Assembly (NCBI GenBank): GCA_002722995.1
Contig: PBNF01000034.1
Coordinates: forward strand, 1-43,446
DNA: 43,446 nucleotides
Source of the DNA: Legionellales bacterium
GTDB lineage: Bacteria; Pseudomonadota; Gammaproteobacteria; Comchoanobacterales; Comchoanobacteraceae
Direction: 5' to 3'
Part shown: piece after piece, positions 18,377 to 25,684 of the stretch
Layout of the letters: each line of letters starts with the position of its first letter
Position numbering within the stretch: the stretch's first letter is position 1
Position numbers and translations under genes: made by a program
The notes under the pieces: generated by a model
Databases searched by the model: none
Told to the model about the DNA's origin: nothing
What the model saw: only the letters and a program-made list of their open reading frames with translations

Positions 18377-18889
18377 TTAAGCTCCAGAAGTGGCTAATGC
18401 ATTGATGCTGACTTGAAGGGTATCAGAATAAGTCCCTGCAAATTTTTGGCTTAAATCGTCTGTAGTTGAAAAATGACAGTCAGGATTTGCATAGGTATAC
18501 TGTGTGCTATAAGGAAATGAATAGACAGTAGTTGATTGTGTGATTTGGGTCGCAGGGAACGCACTGATGGTATAGGGGTAGCTTGAAAAGCTATCACAAG
18601 CAATTTTATACTGTATTCTTCGTGCTGGGTTAGATGAGCTCATGCCATTTAAATACAGATAACCTGAGTGAGTTGAGTATATATCAACCTCAAACCCTGT
18701 AGACGAATTACTTGAAAAAGTCATATCCATAAAGCCACTGCCATTGACCGTTTGATTGTAAAAAGATAGAGTCATTGGGTTGTTGAGTGAAATCGTATTA
18801 TATGTTGTGCTGCCTTTTGAGAATGCGGCTTGAGAGGGTATTAAGTATAATAAGCTTATCAGAATTGAATATCGAATAGTGTCTTTCAT
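18377..18889 (-). CDS. Fimbrial subunit-like protein 2 (paralogous pilin)
   Basis: Secreted 170-residue paralogue of the other two pilins. Signal peptide ends near PSQAAFS. Shared features are GFEVDIYSTHSGYLYLNG, one Cys in YKIACDSF, one in PDCHFST, and the end motif KFAGTYSDTLQVSI. It is rich in Ser, Thr and Tyr. GAGGAG lies 6 bases before the ATG. It is the first gene downstream of the large hairpin at 18940-18985, so its expression should be lower than that of pilin 1 if the hairpin terminates. A minor-subunit role is inferred. Confidence 0.75.
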   Translation of the reverse strand: MKDTIRYSILISLLYLIPSQAAFSKGSTTYNTISLNNPMTLSFYNQTVNGSGFMDMTFSSNSSTGFEVDIYSTHSGYLYLNGMSSSNPARRIQYKIACDSFSSYPYTISAFPATQITQSTTVYSFPYSTQYTYANPDCHFSTTDDLSQKFAGTYSDTLQVSINALATSGA

Positions 18890-18939
18890 TAAATCTCCTC
18901 AAGCTTAACCTTCATGAGAATTTTATTTTAATTTTGAAA

Positions 18940-18985
18940 CAATTAAAAGCATCTAGATAGTTTAATATCTAGATGCTTTTAATTG
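18940..18985 (-). terminator. 20-bp perfect hairpin between pilin 1 and pilin 2
   Basis: Arms 18940-18959 and 18966-18985 pair without a mismatch around the six-base loop at 18960-18965. Each arm contains the self-palindrome ATCTAGAT. On the minus strand the distal arm ends GCTTTTAATTG, so the T-run is inside the stem, as in bidirectional terminators. It begins 23 bases after the pilin 1 stop. In fimbrial operons such a structure commonly limits read-through so that the first subunit is made in excess. Confidence 0.75.
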
Positions 18986-19007
18986 ATGAAACAATCAGTG
19001 CTATGAA

Positions 19008-19538
19008 TTAAACACCTGCGGAAGGATCACCAATTGACCAAGTGATTGTATCGACATAAGCGCCCTCAAATTTCTTTGAGTCACCTGCTGATTCATTCCT
19101 AGTGATGGTACAGTTTGGGTTTGCACCATCAATAGGATGATTGCTTGATCCTTCAACTTTATAAATAGTTTGAGCCGATGTTGTAAAATCAATATCTGTT
19201 GCAGTGACTGTATTTCCACCTGCATCTGTAATGTCATCGCATGACATTGAATAGCCGATTTTCTTAGCCTCGGTTGAACTGCCAGAAATCTGTAAGTGAC
19301 CATTTGCACTGGATGCAGTGACCTCAAATCCATCAATATCATTGTCGCTAAACGTAATAGAAAAAGTAGCCGCGGTAGAAAATTTGCTCAAAGTTTCTGT
19401 CCCTGATGCGAAATCTCGAGTCGCATCAACTGTATGTTTGGCTGATATGGTGTCCGAGGTGCCGCCTAAAGCAGGCAGTGACATGATCATCAAGGCAGAT
19501 GCACAGGTGATCGTTTTTAGCGTTGTTGAAGTTTTCAT
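19008..19538 (-). CDS. Probable major fimbrial subunit (pilin 1)
   Basis: First gene of the fimbrial operon, 176 residues. A signal peptide with MKTSTTLKTITCASALMIM ends about ALGG. The mature part is Ser/Thr/Asp-rich and acidic, with one Cys in YSMSCDDI and one in PNCTIT, and the end KFEGAYVDTITWSIGD matching the two downstream paralogues. Being promoter-proximal and followed by a strong hairpin makes it the best candidate for the abundant shaft subunit. GGAGA lies a few bases before the ATG. A TATACT at about 19574 on the minus strand may be the -10 element, without a clear -35. Transcribed divergently from the ABC transporter gene. Confidence 0.8.
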   Translation of the reverse strand: MKTSTTLKTITCASALMIMSLPALGGTSDTISAKHTVDATRDFASGTETLSKFSTAATFSITFSDNDIDGFEVTASSANGHLQISGSSTEAKKIGYSMSCDDITDAGGNTVTATDIDFTTSAQTIYKVEGSSNHPIDGANPNCTITRNESAGDSKKFEGAYVDTITWSIGDPSAGV

Positions 19539-19677
19539 GAAAAGTCTCCGTATTGTTAAGGATTCATACCATGAGTATAGTTCATGAGTAATTGAAATTG
19601 CTGAGATTTAATTAAGTTATTGATTGTACTGTATTTTTTATTTTTTTATTTGGGTATGATGAATTGCTTCAAATCGG

Positions 19678-21270
19678 ATGAATCCTGTGTTTTTGTATTT
19701 TTTTAACCTAATTAACTCCTGCTTTTATAAGTCTTTATTTAAATTTAAGTGGATTTTGATTTTTTTTGTCTTATGTGGAGTGATCTCCAGTATTTTTCAA
19801 ATAATGGCGTTATATGAAGGTTTGATCAGCATCATATTGAATCAAGATCGATACAGTCTTTGTTTGATTTTATGGATTGGATCAGACTTTTTTTTACGCG
19901 CACAAGGTTTATTCGGGGCTTATTTAGGCCCAAGCTTTACCCTGGATTTAAAGTGTCGATTATGGCGTTTGATGATGAATCATATTGCTTTAAAATCAGA
20001 TGATTTTGATAGTCTTTCAATTTCAAAATATATTCAACGCAGTTATCAAGCTTTGCAGTTGATGCTCTCAAATTTGCTTCCTCTATGTGTAACGCTGATG
20101 TTACTGATCTTGGGTGTCGCTTATTTTGATATTAAAGTCATGATGATGATATTTGGGTGGCTGTTAGGATCTGTATTGATCATTTATCAAAGTTTATATC
20201 GAGGGTCCTTGTTTCGTGTACAGCATGATCGATTATCTCATCAAATAATTGCATTAGAGTACAGCCTTCATAATAAAGGCTTTTATTTTAAAACAGCGCA
20301 AATGAAACGCGCATTGAATCGAATCCGATATGGTTGGCATAGCCAGTATCAAACCGCGATAGATTCAAATCTTTCCATTGAAGGGCTGGGTTTGATCAAA
20401 ATGATGTGGCTGCTGTTATGCGTTGGATTGAGTTGGCCTTATTGCAATCAATTGAGCCACCCAATTGATTATGGGGTTATGATGCTTTGGTTCCAAGTAA
20501 CACGATATGTTGATTTATTATCGCATTACAGCTTTGAGTTATTAGAGCATTTTAAAGTGTTAAAGGAATCGTCTCAGCATTGTTTGTGGTCTATTCCTGT
20601 TCTCCAATCATTTCAATATGATGATACGCTAAAAGGCTTGGCTTTAATTGATGTGAACGTGGTCAAGAGCGATCGCTATATTTTAAATCAAATTTCTTTT
20701 CGATGTTTTAATGGATCACACTTGGCTATACAAGGGGCTTCTGGAGTTGGAAAATCTACTTTGATGAAGGTTTTGATGGGGGGGCAATCGATCGAAGGTG
20801 AGTATCGAGTGGGGTGTTTAGTTGGACAACAGCTGATTGATCTAAAAAGAGATATCTTGTTTTTACCTCAAGATCTGTGTTTGAAAGGAGAGAGTCTCTT
20901 ATCTATTATTCGATATTTTGCAGGTCAAACAGTGACATTAAGTGAAATCAATTCGATGCTAAATGAAATAGGCTTAAAGTCTTTGATTGAATCGACTCAG
21001 TATGGGTGGGCGAGTCGAGTAGGTATAGATGTTGAGTTATCTAGAGGTCAAATTCAAGCTTTGATTATGGTTGGGGTGTGTGTATCTAAGCAACCCATTG
21101 CATTATTAGATGAGCCTTTAGTCAGTGTGGATGAGGTGCTTTTAGAGCGGATTTGGAATGTTTTTTTGAAAAAATGGACTCATCGTACCTGGATTTTAAT
21201 TTCGCATCATCCCAAATTGTATCATAGTGCAGATGAAGTCATTCGCTTGGTAGAAGGCCGTATGGAATAA
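19678..21270 (+). CDS. ABC transporter half-molecule (permease fused to ATPase)
   Basis: A 530-residue exporter-type protein: about five or six transmembrane helices (residues ~20-310) followed by a nucleotide-binding domain (~320-530). The ATPase has Walker A GASGVGKST, a Q-loop FLPQD, a signature written LSRGQ instead of LSGGQ, Walker B IALLDEP, and the switch His in LISHHP. It must work as a homodimer or with another half-transporter; no partner gene is near. Start ATG at 19678 has only a weak GG 1-2 bases upstream and the N-terminus is short. The gene is divergent from the fimbrial operon and shares its 139-base upstream region, but nothing shows that its substrate relates to fimbriae. 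Substrate unknown. Confidence 0.82.
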   Translation: MNPVFLYFFNLINSCFYKSLFKFKWILIFFVLCGVISSIFQIMALYEGLISIILNQDRYSLCLILWIGSDFFLRAQGLFGAYLGPSFTLDLKCRLWRLMMNHIALKSDDFDSLSISKYIQRSYQALQLMLSNLLPLCVTLMLLILGVAYFDIKVMMMIFGWLLGSVLIIYQSLYRGSLFRVQHDRLSHQIIALEYSLHNKGFYFKTAQMKRALNRIRYGWHSQYQTAIDSNLSIEGLGLIKMMWLLLCVGLSWPYCNQLSHPIDYGVMMLWFQVTRYVDLLSHYSFELLEHFKVLKESSQHCLWSIPVLQSFQYDDTLKGLALIDVNVVKSDRYILNQISFRCFNGSHLAIQGASGVGKSTLMKVLMGGQSIEGEYRVGCLVGQQLIDLKRDILFLPQDLCLKGESLLSIIRYFAGQTVTLSEINSMLNEIGLKSLIESTQYGWASRVGIDVELSRGQIQALIMVGVCVSKQPIALLDEPLVSVDEVLLERIWNVFLKKWTHRTWILISHHPKLYHSADEVIRLVEGRME

Positions 21271-21400
21271 CTTGTATGGAGCTGATTTTTTTCAGAAATA
21301 AGGCTTTGGTATTGAGTAATAGTTGATGTGTATACAGCAAGCTAAAAAGATGAGGTGGAATATTACTCGGAAAGGCTGTAAAAACACCTAAAACAATCAA

Positions 21401-21427
21401 TGCTTAAGGTTTCTTTAACCTTAAGCA
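21401..21427. terminator. 11-bp perfect hairpin between ABC transporter and LRR gene
   Basis: TGCTTAAGGTT (21401-21411) pairs with AACCTTAAGCA (21417-21427) around TCTTT. It lies 130 bases after the ABC stop and 79 before the LRR ribosome binding site region. GTTAAAAAC follows on plus, not a T-run, so it may be a terminator of unusual form or a leader structure of the LRR gene. Confidence 0.45.
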
Positions 21428-21506
21428 GTTAAAAACAAAATAAATTAGAAAGTTATCAAAATATGATTAAATTATATTTTAAAAAATATTAATTAGAGAG
21501 GATCTT

Positions 21507-22910
21507 ATATCCATATTAACAGATGAATCATTAACGGATTTATTAAACACAATTGAAAAATTGAAAAATGGTTCAATAGATCGTGATGTTGCTTTAAAAA
21601 AGATTAAAGCATCGCTGGGTGATCATACAATTTTGCGGATAAGCTTTAAGGGTATTGGCGATGAGGGCATCACTGCACTTGCTGCGGTATTATCCCAAAG
21701 CCAGATCAACTCACTATATCTAGGTTATAATAACATTGGTCATGAAGGCCTCACCGCACTTACTGCGGTATTACCCACAAGTCAGGTCAGTCTATTGTAT
21801 CTAGACAGAAATCATATTAGCAATGAGGGCATCACTGCGCTTGCTTCGGTATTACCCGAAAGCCAGATTGATATACTGAGTCTAAGCGATAACGAGATTA
21901 GCGATGTAGGCATTGCTGTGCTTGCTGCGGTATTGCCATCAAGCCAGATCAGATCATTGTTTCTAGGCAACAATCATATTCGCGATGAGGGCCTCACCGC
22001 ACTTGCTGCGGTATTGCCATCAAGCCAGATCAGATCATTGTTTCTAGGCAACAATCATATAAGCGATGAGGGCATCACCGCACTTTCTGCGGTATTACCA
22101 TCAAGCCAGATCAGTAATTTGTATCTAAGCAATAACAAGATTGGAGATAAGGGTATAAAAGCCCTCTTTAAAGCTTGTTGTGAATGTGCTGAGCAGGGGC
22201 GACTTTTGAAAATTCAAGGTGTTTTTTTTACACAAGAGCAACAGGATGAGATTCAACAACAATATGATGCGACTGTGAAGCTAACATATACATTAAAAGT
22301 GCTTAGTGTATCGAAAGGGTTATCGGATAGACTCGCTGCTGATTCTGAATTAATACAGATACCGGAAGAATTATTTGCAAGGATAGCCGTTCAATTGCCT
22401 TTATGTAGCAAAAGTGTTCCGATACAACGTGTGATTGAAGAGAGAGCCGCAAACATTGAACACATAGAAAACATCCAACAGCATCTTTTAAGTCAAAAGA
22501 ATGTTAAAATATTTGGAGAGCTTCTCACTGCAGGCATTGTATTGGTAGGTGCTGGATTTGTGGGTTGGGCCCTTCAAACAGGCTTCATGACAGCGCCAGG
22601 GTTTATTTCATCTAAAATAACAGCACAAATCAGCGCAATAGCATGGACACCTGTAACTGCAGCATTAGCCTGTGCAGGAATTGCAACAATAGTGGGACTG
22701 GCTTTGGTCATGTTGATGCGTGCTGTTGGGTGCCGGACTCATGGTGAAGATATGAATCCTCAAAGACCTCAAGGGTTACTTCAAACTGAGCGTGCTAACA
22801 AACTACAGCCTCCAGGGGAAGAGATTTATCAGGTAAATCCGAATCAAGGTCAAAGCTCTGATTTGACTGATGGACCCAATTTGGGTAGAGCGTCGGAGTC
22901 TCGTAGATAA
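21507..22910 (+). CDS. Leucine-rich-repeat protein with C-terminal transmembrane hairpin
   Basis: Seven ribonuclease-inhibitor-type LRRs of 27 residues run from about residue 41 to 230 (consensus LxLxxNxIxDEGxxALAAVLPxSQI). A helical part with an F-box-like start (IPEELFARIAVQLPLC, near base 22360) follows, then two hydrophobic helices (about 330-400) and a polar tail. LRRs of this type are typical of eukaryotic NOD-like and RNH1 proteins, so an effector role is plausible but unproven. Start: the frame is open from 21483. A strong AGAGAGG site at 21495-21501 sits 5 bases before an in-frame ATA at 21507, and the 18 codons from there look coding. The next possible start, TTG at 21561, has no such site. 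Either a rare AUA start is used or an ATG has mutated. The 3' end overlaps the convergent YgjP-type gene by 61 bases. Confidence 0.78.
   Translation: MSILTDESLTDLLNTIEKLKNGSIDRDVALKKIKASLGDHTILRISFKGIGDEGITALAAVLSQSQINSLYLGYNNIGHEGLTALTAVLPTSQVSLLYLDRNHISNEGITALASVLPESQIDILSLSDNEISDVGIAVLAAVLPSSQIRSLFLGNNHIRDEGLTALAAVLPSSQIRSLFLGNNHISDEGITALSAVLPSSQISNLYLSNNKIGDKGIKALFKACCECAEQGRLLKIQGVFFTQEQQDEIQQQYDATVKLTYTLKVLSVSKGLSDRLAADSELIQIPEELFARIAVQLPLCSKSVPIQRVIEERAANIEHIENIQQHLLSQKNVKIFGELLTAGIVLVGAGFVGWALQTGFMTAPGFISSKITAQISAIAWTPVTAALACAGIATIVGLALVMLMRAVGCRTHGEDMNPQRPQGLLQTERANKLQPPGEEIYQVNPNQGQSSDLTDGPNLGRASESRR
21921..22060 (+). repeat. 59-bp exact direct repeat inside the LRR array
   Basis: Bases 21921-21979 recur unchanged at 22002-22060, one 81-base LRR period apart. 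Other repeats in the array are diverged. This marks the fifth and sixth repeats as a recent duplication or conversion. Confidence 0.95.
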
Positions 22911-23590
22911 TCTAAATGCATCAGGGGTTGATGTTCAGTCAGCCATTGTTTCGATTGATTGAAGTAAGGGTCATATTGTCGAACAATATCCCAAAATGAT
23001 TTTGAATGATTTGGGTGTTTGAAGTGAGCTAATTCATGAATCATAACAGAGTCGAAAACCCAATCAGGTGCGATCGATAGGTAAGCATGAAACTTTAAGG
23101 TTTTTTTTTGAGGGTGGCAAGATCCCCAGCGTGAACGGTAGGGTTTAAGTTTGATGATATGGGGAGTTTCATTCATGCGTTGCGCAAAATGATATAAGCG
23201 TTGATTGAGTTCATTTGAAGTCTGTTGTTTGAACCAATCTTGAAGTAGGCTCTGATAATCTTCAAATGATGAGTGATGGGTGAGATGTAAGTGATCTGTT
23301 TCAAGTTGAACGTGTGGTGTTCCATGATGATACTGAACCTGATATTCGGCCCCTTTGAATAACACTAGGTGCTTTGATTGGTAGTGTATTAAGCGTTGAA
23401 GGCTATCGTGTTGCCGATTACAATGACGTTTAATCCAGTCAGATTTTTGCTGAAGGCATTGTATGATATATTGTTGTGTACAACCCAAGGGTGCATGGAC
23501 AATGATTTGCCCCGATTGGATTTTAAATCCTAGCGTTTTACGCTTCAATGAGTATTGTATAGTGACGGGATGATGATGGAATGTTAACAT
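22850..23590 (-). CDS. YgjP-type zinc metallopeptidase (M48-like, DUF45)
   Basis: Cytoplasmic metallopeptidase-like protein of the YgjP/WLM group. The zinc site is intact: HELAHFKH with a third ligand in NHSKSFW. The family segment YRSRWGSC precedes it. ATG at 23590 gives 246 residues, with an N-terminus TIQYSLKRKTLGFKI that matches the beta-rich start of relatives. A much longer start at 23788 would run through the promoter and start of the divergent queH and adds atypical sequence. The last 61 bases are shared antisense with the LRR gene. In vivo substrate is unknown for the family. Confidence 0.87.
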   Translation of the reverse strand: MLTFHHHPVTIQYSLKRKTLGFKIQSGQIIVHAPLGCTQQYIIQCLQQKSDWIKRHCNRQHDSLQRLIHYQSKHLVLFKGAEYQVQYHHGTPHVQLETDHLHLTHHSSFEDYQSLLQDWFKQQTSNELNQRLYHFAQRMNETPHIIKLKPYRSRWGSCHPQKKTLKFHAYLSIAPDWVFDSVMIHELAHFKHPNHSKSFWDIVRQYDPYFNQSKQWLTEHQPLMHLDYLRDSDALPKLGPSVKSEL

Positions 23591-23724
23591 GATGGACCCG
23601 TGATCAATGCATGATGATTTTATCCATAATGCCTCATTATCATTTAATTTCAATAGAGTGATTGCCGTGAATGAAAAATTGTGTTGAGTGAAGTAGAATA
23701 TTTTTTGAACATAAGGAGTTTGAA

Positions 23725-24372
23725 ATGACGACGCAAACAGGGTATGAAACAACACGTGCAACTTTAGTCTTGCCTGAAGGCGGAACACGCTGTTTACTTC
23801 ATGTGTGTTGTGCGCCTTGTTCAGGAGAGGTCATTGAAGCCTTAGTCGAAGCTGATATTGAATGCGAGGTTTATTTTTATAATCCTAATATTCAACCTAG
23901 GGAAGAATATGAAGTTCGAAAAGCTGAAAATAAAGCATTTGCTGACCGATATCAGGTGCCTTTTATTGATGACGATTATGATGTTGAGGATTGGTTTAAA
24001 AGGACTGAAGGGCATGAAGCAGATCCAGAGCGAGGTGAGCGTTGTACGTTGTGTTTTGATATGCGTTTAGAGCGAGCTGCTTTTTATGCGTACACGCATG
24101 GTTTTGATGTATTGGCCACTTCGCTATCTATTTCTCGATCAAAAGATATTGATCAAATTAATGGTTGTGGAATGCGTGCCGTTTCTAAATACCCTAATTT
24201 AAGCTATTGGACACATAATTGGCGTAAGAAAGGCGGATCACAGCGTATGGTGTCTATCAGTCGACGTGAAGGTTTCTACCGCCAAGAATATTGTGGTTGT
24301 CTTTATTCTTTAAGAGATACCAATCAATCACGCCGAGCGCGAGGAATTGATCGAATTCAACTGCCGGATTAA
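23725..24372 (+). CDS. queH: Epoxyqueuosine reductase QueH
   Basis: Reduces epoxyqueuosine to queuosine in tRNA, the last step of queuosine synthesis. QueH (DUF208) replaces QueG in many bacteria and needs no cobalamin. The 215-residue protein carries HVCCAPC near residue 26, ERCTLCF in the middle and EYCGC near the end, supplying the conserved Cys for the 4Fe-4S cluster and a second metal. Phe/Tyr-rich FYNPNIQP and SLSISRSKD segments are also family features. AAGGAG lies 7 bases before the ATG. A small secreted protein gene starts right after it. Confidence 0.93.
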   Translation: MTTQTGYETTRATLVLPEGGTRCLLHVCCAPCSGEVIEALVEADIECEVYFYNPNIQPREEYEVRKAENKAFADRYQVPFIDDDYDVEDWFKRTEGHEADPERGERCTLCFDMRLERAAFYAYTHGFDVLATSLSISRSKDIDQINGCGMRAVSKYPNLSYWTHNWRKKGGSQRMVSISRREGFYRQEYCGCLYSLRDTNQSRRARGIDRIQLPD

Positions 24373-24373
24373 A

Positions 24374-24673
24374 ATGATGAGGTTCCTAAAGCTCCTTCAG
24401 TTAATGGTATTGATAGGTGAGGCCGTCTTTTCAATACAAGCATCCGCTGTATTGCCTCCAGCCTATCTTTCAATACCTCAATTTAAAGCATGTTTAGGCA
24501 CTGTTTCAAAAGGCACTTGGACCGCTTATTGTCTTCCAAAGCGGCGTCCAAAAGGGTGTTCTATTCAACGCTGGCATCGCATTAAGCAATCAGCTCCCCC
24601 TGATCAATGTCCCCCTGTTCAACAATCTAGTCATTGTGATCATCCTTCAGATGGAATTGACGGTAAGCTATGA
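24374..24673 (+). CDS. Small secreted Cys-containing protein, unknown function
   Basis: A 99-residue protein beginning two bases after the queH stop. MMRFLKLLQLM and a hydrophobic core form a signal peptide ending near QASA, so the protein is exported. The mature part has five Cys (FKACLG, AYCLP, KGCSI, DQCPP, SHCDH) and is basic in the middle. The opening LPPAYLSIPQFKACL feels like a conserved gammaproteobacterial family of short exported proteins, but I cannot name it. An in-frame ATG at 24347 lies within queH and is less likely. GGAT 6 bases upstream is a weak ribosome binding site; coupling to queH may suffice. Confidence 0.6.
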   Translation: MMRFLKLLQLMVLIGEAVFSIQASAVLPPAYLSIPQFKACLGTVSKGTWTAYCLPKRRPKGCSIQRWHRIKQSAPPDQCPPVQQSSHCDHPSDGIDGKL

Positions 24674-24784
24674 AGCCAATTAAAAGCTTCGTCAATATTT
24701 TGAATACTCATCTTCTTGTATGTCAATAATTATTCTTGTGACATAATTATTAAATTATTTGCTCTAAACATAAGGAAAATGCTT

Positions 24785-25006
24785 ATGCTAAAAAATAGAG
24801 AAAAGAAAATATTAGAGATGCTGCTTCGTGGTGATCCTAAAAAAACGGTATAAGCTAGATTTGATTGGGCAAAAGTATTGAATGGGCAATTGGGTTGTAA
24901 GAGCCCAGCAAGCTGCTTATCTCAAGATTTGATGCAATCTGTGGGTCAAGCTGTCGCTGTATGCAGTACTCAAAATAAGAGAGATGAAACTGAAGATCTA
25001 GATTAA
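24785..25006 (+). pseudogene. Small gene broken by an in-frame TAA
   Basis: An ATG at 24785 with AAGGA 8-9 bases upstream starts MLKNREKKILEML..GDPKKTV, which hits TAA at 24851-24853. The same frame continues for another 50 codons with coding-like composition (ARFDWAKVLNGQLGC, then SQDLMQSVGQAVAVC) to a TAA at 25004-25006. Without the internal stop it would be a 73-residue protein. I do not recognise the family. A nonsense mutation is the simplest reading; two independent peptides, or chance, are possible. Confidence 0.4.
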
Positions 25007-25073
25007 TCCCCTACTAAAAAGTGTAAAAACTAAAAACGATTCGAGTATGATTACCATTGAATATGCTTCAAAT

Positions 25074-25298
25074 CATTAAATTAAGTTTGAGTCCTTCCAG
25101 TTTAGAATCTTTTGTATATTGAAGCTCTTTAGCTAGAAGGTGCGTGGCTCTAATGATGAATCATTGGGTCGATTGATGCCGATGGGGTGGATGGATAGAT
25201 GACCTGGTATCTGTTGAGGTTAGATCAAATGAATAATGCATTAAAGCATCTGTATAAAATTCTCTTAAAACGGTTTTAGATAATCCTAAATTCATCAT
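25074..25298 (-). pseudogene. Small gene 2 behind Fur-like site, broken by in-frame TGA
   Basis: ATG at 25298, preceded by TAAGGA, opens a 45-codon frame (MMNLGLSKTVLREFYTDALM at its start) ending in TGA at 25161-25163. In the same frame 28 further codons look coding (IRATHLLAKELQYTKDSK and on) before another stop near 25074. The start overlaps the stop of the preceding frame as ATGA, an operon-like join. It may be a short real peptide or a decayed ~76-residue gene. No family recognised. Confidence 0.35.
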
Positions 25299-25544
25299 AG
25301 TGTCCTTACATCAATAAATGTATGAGCATTCAAAGGCTTGAGATTGGATTGAGACGCATATATGATATTCAAGCCTTCGAATGTATCAGAATTCAACGTG
25401 GCGTTATTGTTCACGCCTAGAATGATTGAGTACATCAGATGAAGTATAGATCTCATGATGTGAGACCACCTCGACAGGTGCGACATTCATAAAATATTCG
25501 GTGTATAATGCATGCATGGCTGCACGATTGAAGAGTAAGTTCAT
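25295..25544 (-). pseudogene. Small gene 1 behind Fur-like site, probably frameshifted
   Basis: ATG at 25544 with AAGGATG just upstream starts a 46-codon frame (MNLLFNRAAMHALYTEYF...) ending in TAA at 25404-25406. A second frame, offset by one base, stays open across this stop and continues to TGA at 25295-25297 with coding-like text (NATLNSDTFEGLNIIY). Removing one A near 25407 would join them into about 82 residues. The beginning loosely resembles that of small gene 2 (MNL..., then YTE/YTD), hinting at tandem paralogues. It lies directly behind a Fur-box-like palindrome. Could instead be an intact 46-residue peptide. Confidence 0.35.
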
Positions 25545-25562
25545 AGCAACATCCTTGTGCTA

Positions 25563-25586
25563 AATAATGATAATTAGATTATTATT
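25563..25586 (-). promoter_or_regulatory. Fur-box-like palindrome
   Basis: AATAATGATAATTAGATTATTATT has perfect outer arms AATAAT/ATTATT and contains ATAATGATAAT, matching 13 of 19 positions of the classical Fur consensus by eye. It ends 19 bases before the ATG of small gene 1, where a Fur repressor would block transcription under iron-replete conditions. High AT content makes chance matches possible. Confidence 0.5.
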
Positions 25587-25684
25587 CATCTTTTAAGATA
25601 TGTCAAGCTTTATAACGTTTTTGCTTTTTTTGATAAGGGATGAGGGTGTTTTAATTGTCTTTGAAATCACTTATCTCTTTGTTT

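Noticed and set aside
19001-19342. Second frame within pilin 1
   Set aside because: It overlaps a signal-peptide-bearing pilin with paralogues next door; the alternative frame is Gln/Leu-rich shadow text.
21660-22200. CRISPR array
   Set aside because: The regular 81-base spacing is the LRR coding period, with an open frame throughout and no unique spacers.
25295-25486. 63-codon minus frame taken as a stand-alone gene
   Set aside because: Its first half overlaps a frame with a better start and binding site; it reads more naturally as the second half of a frameshifted gene.
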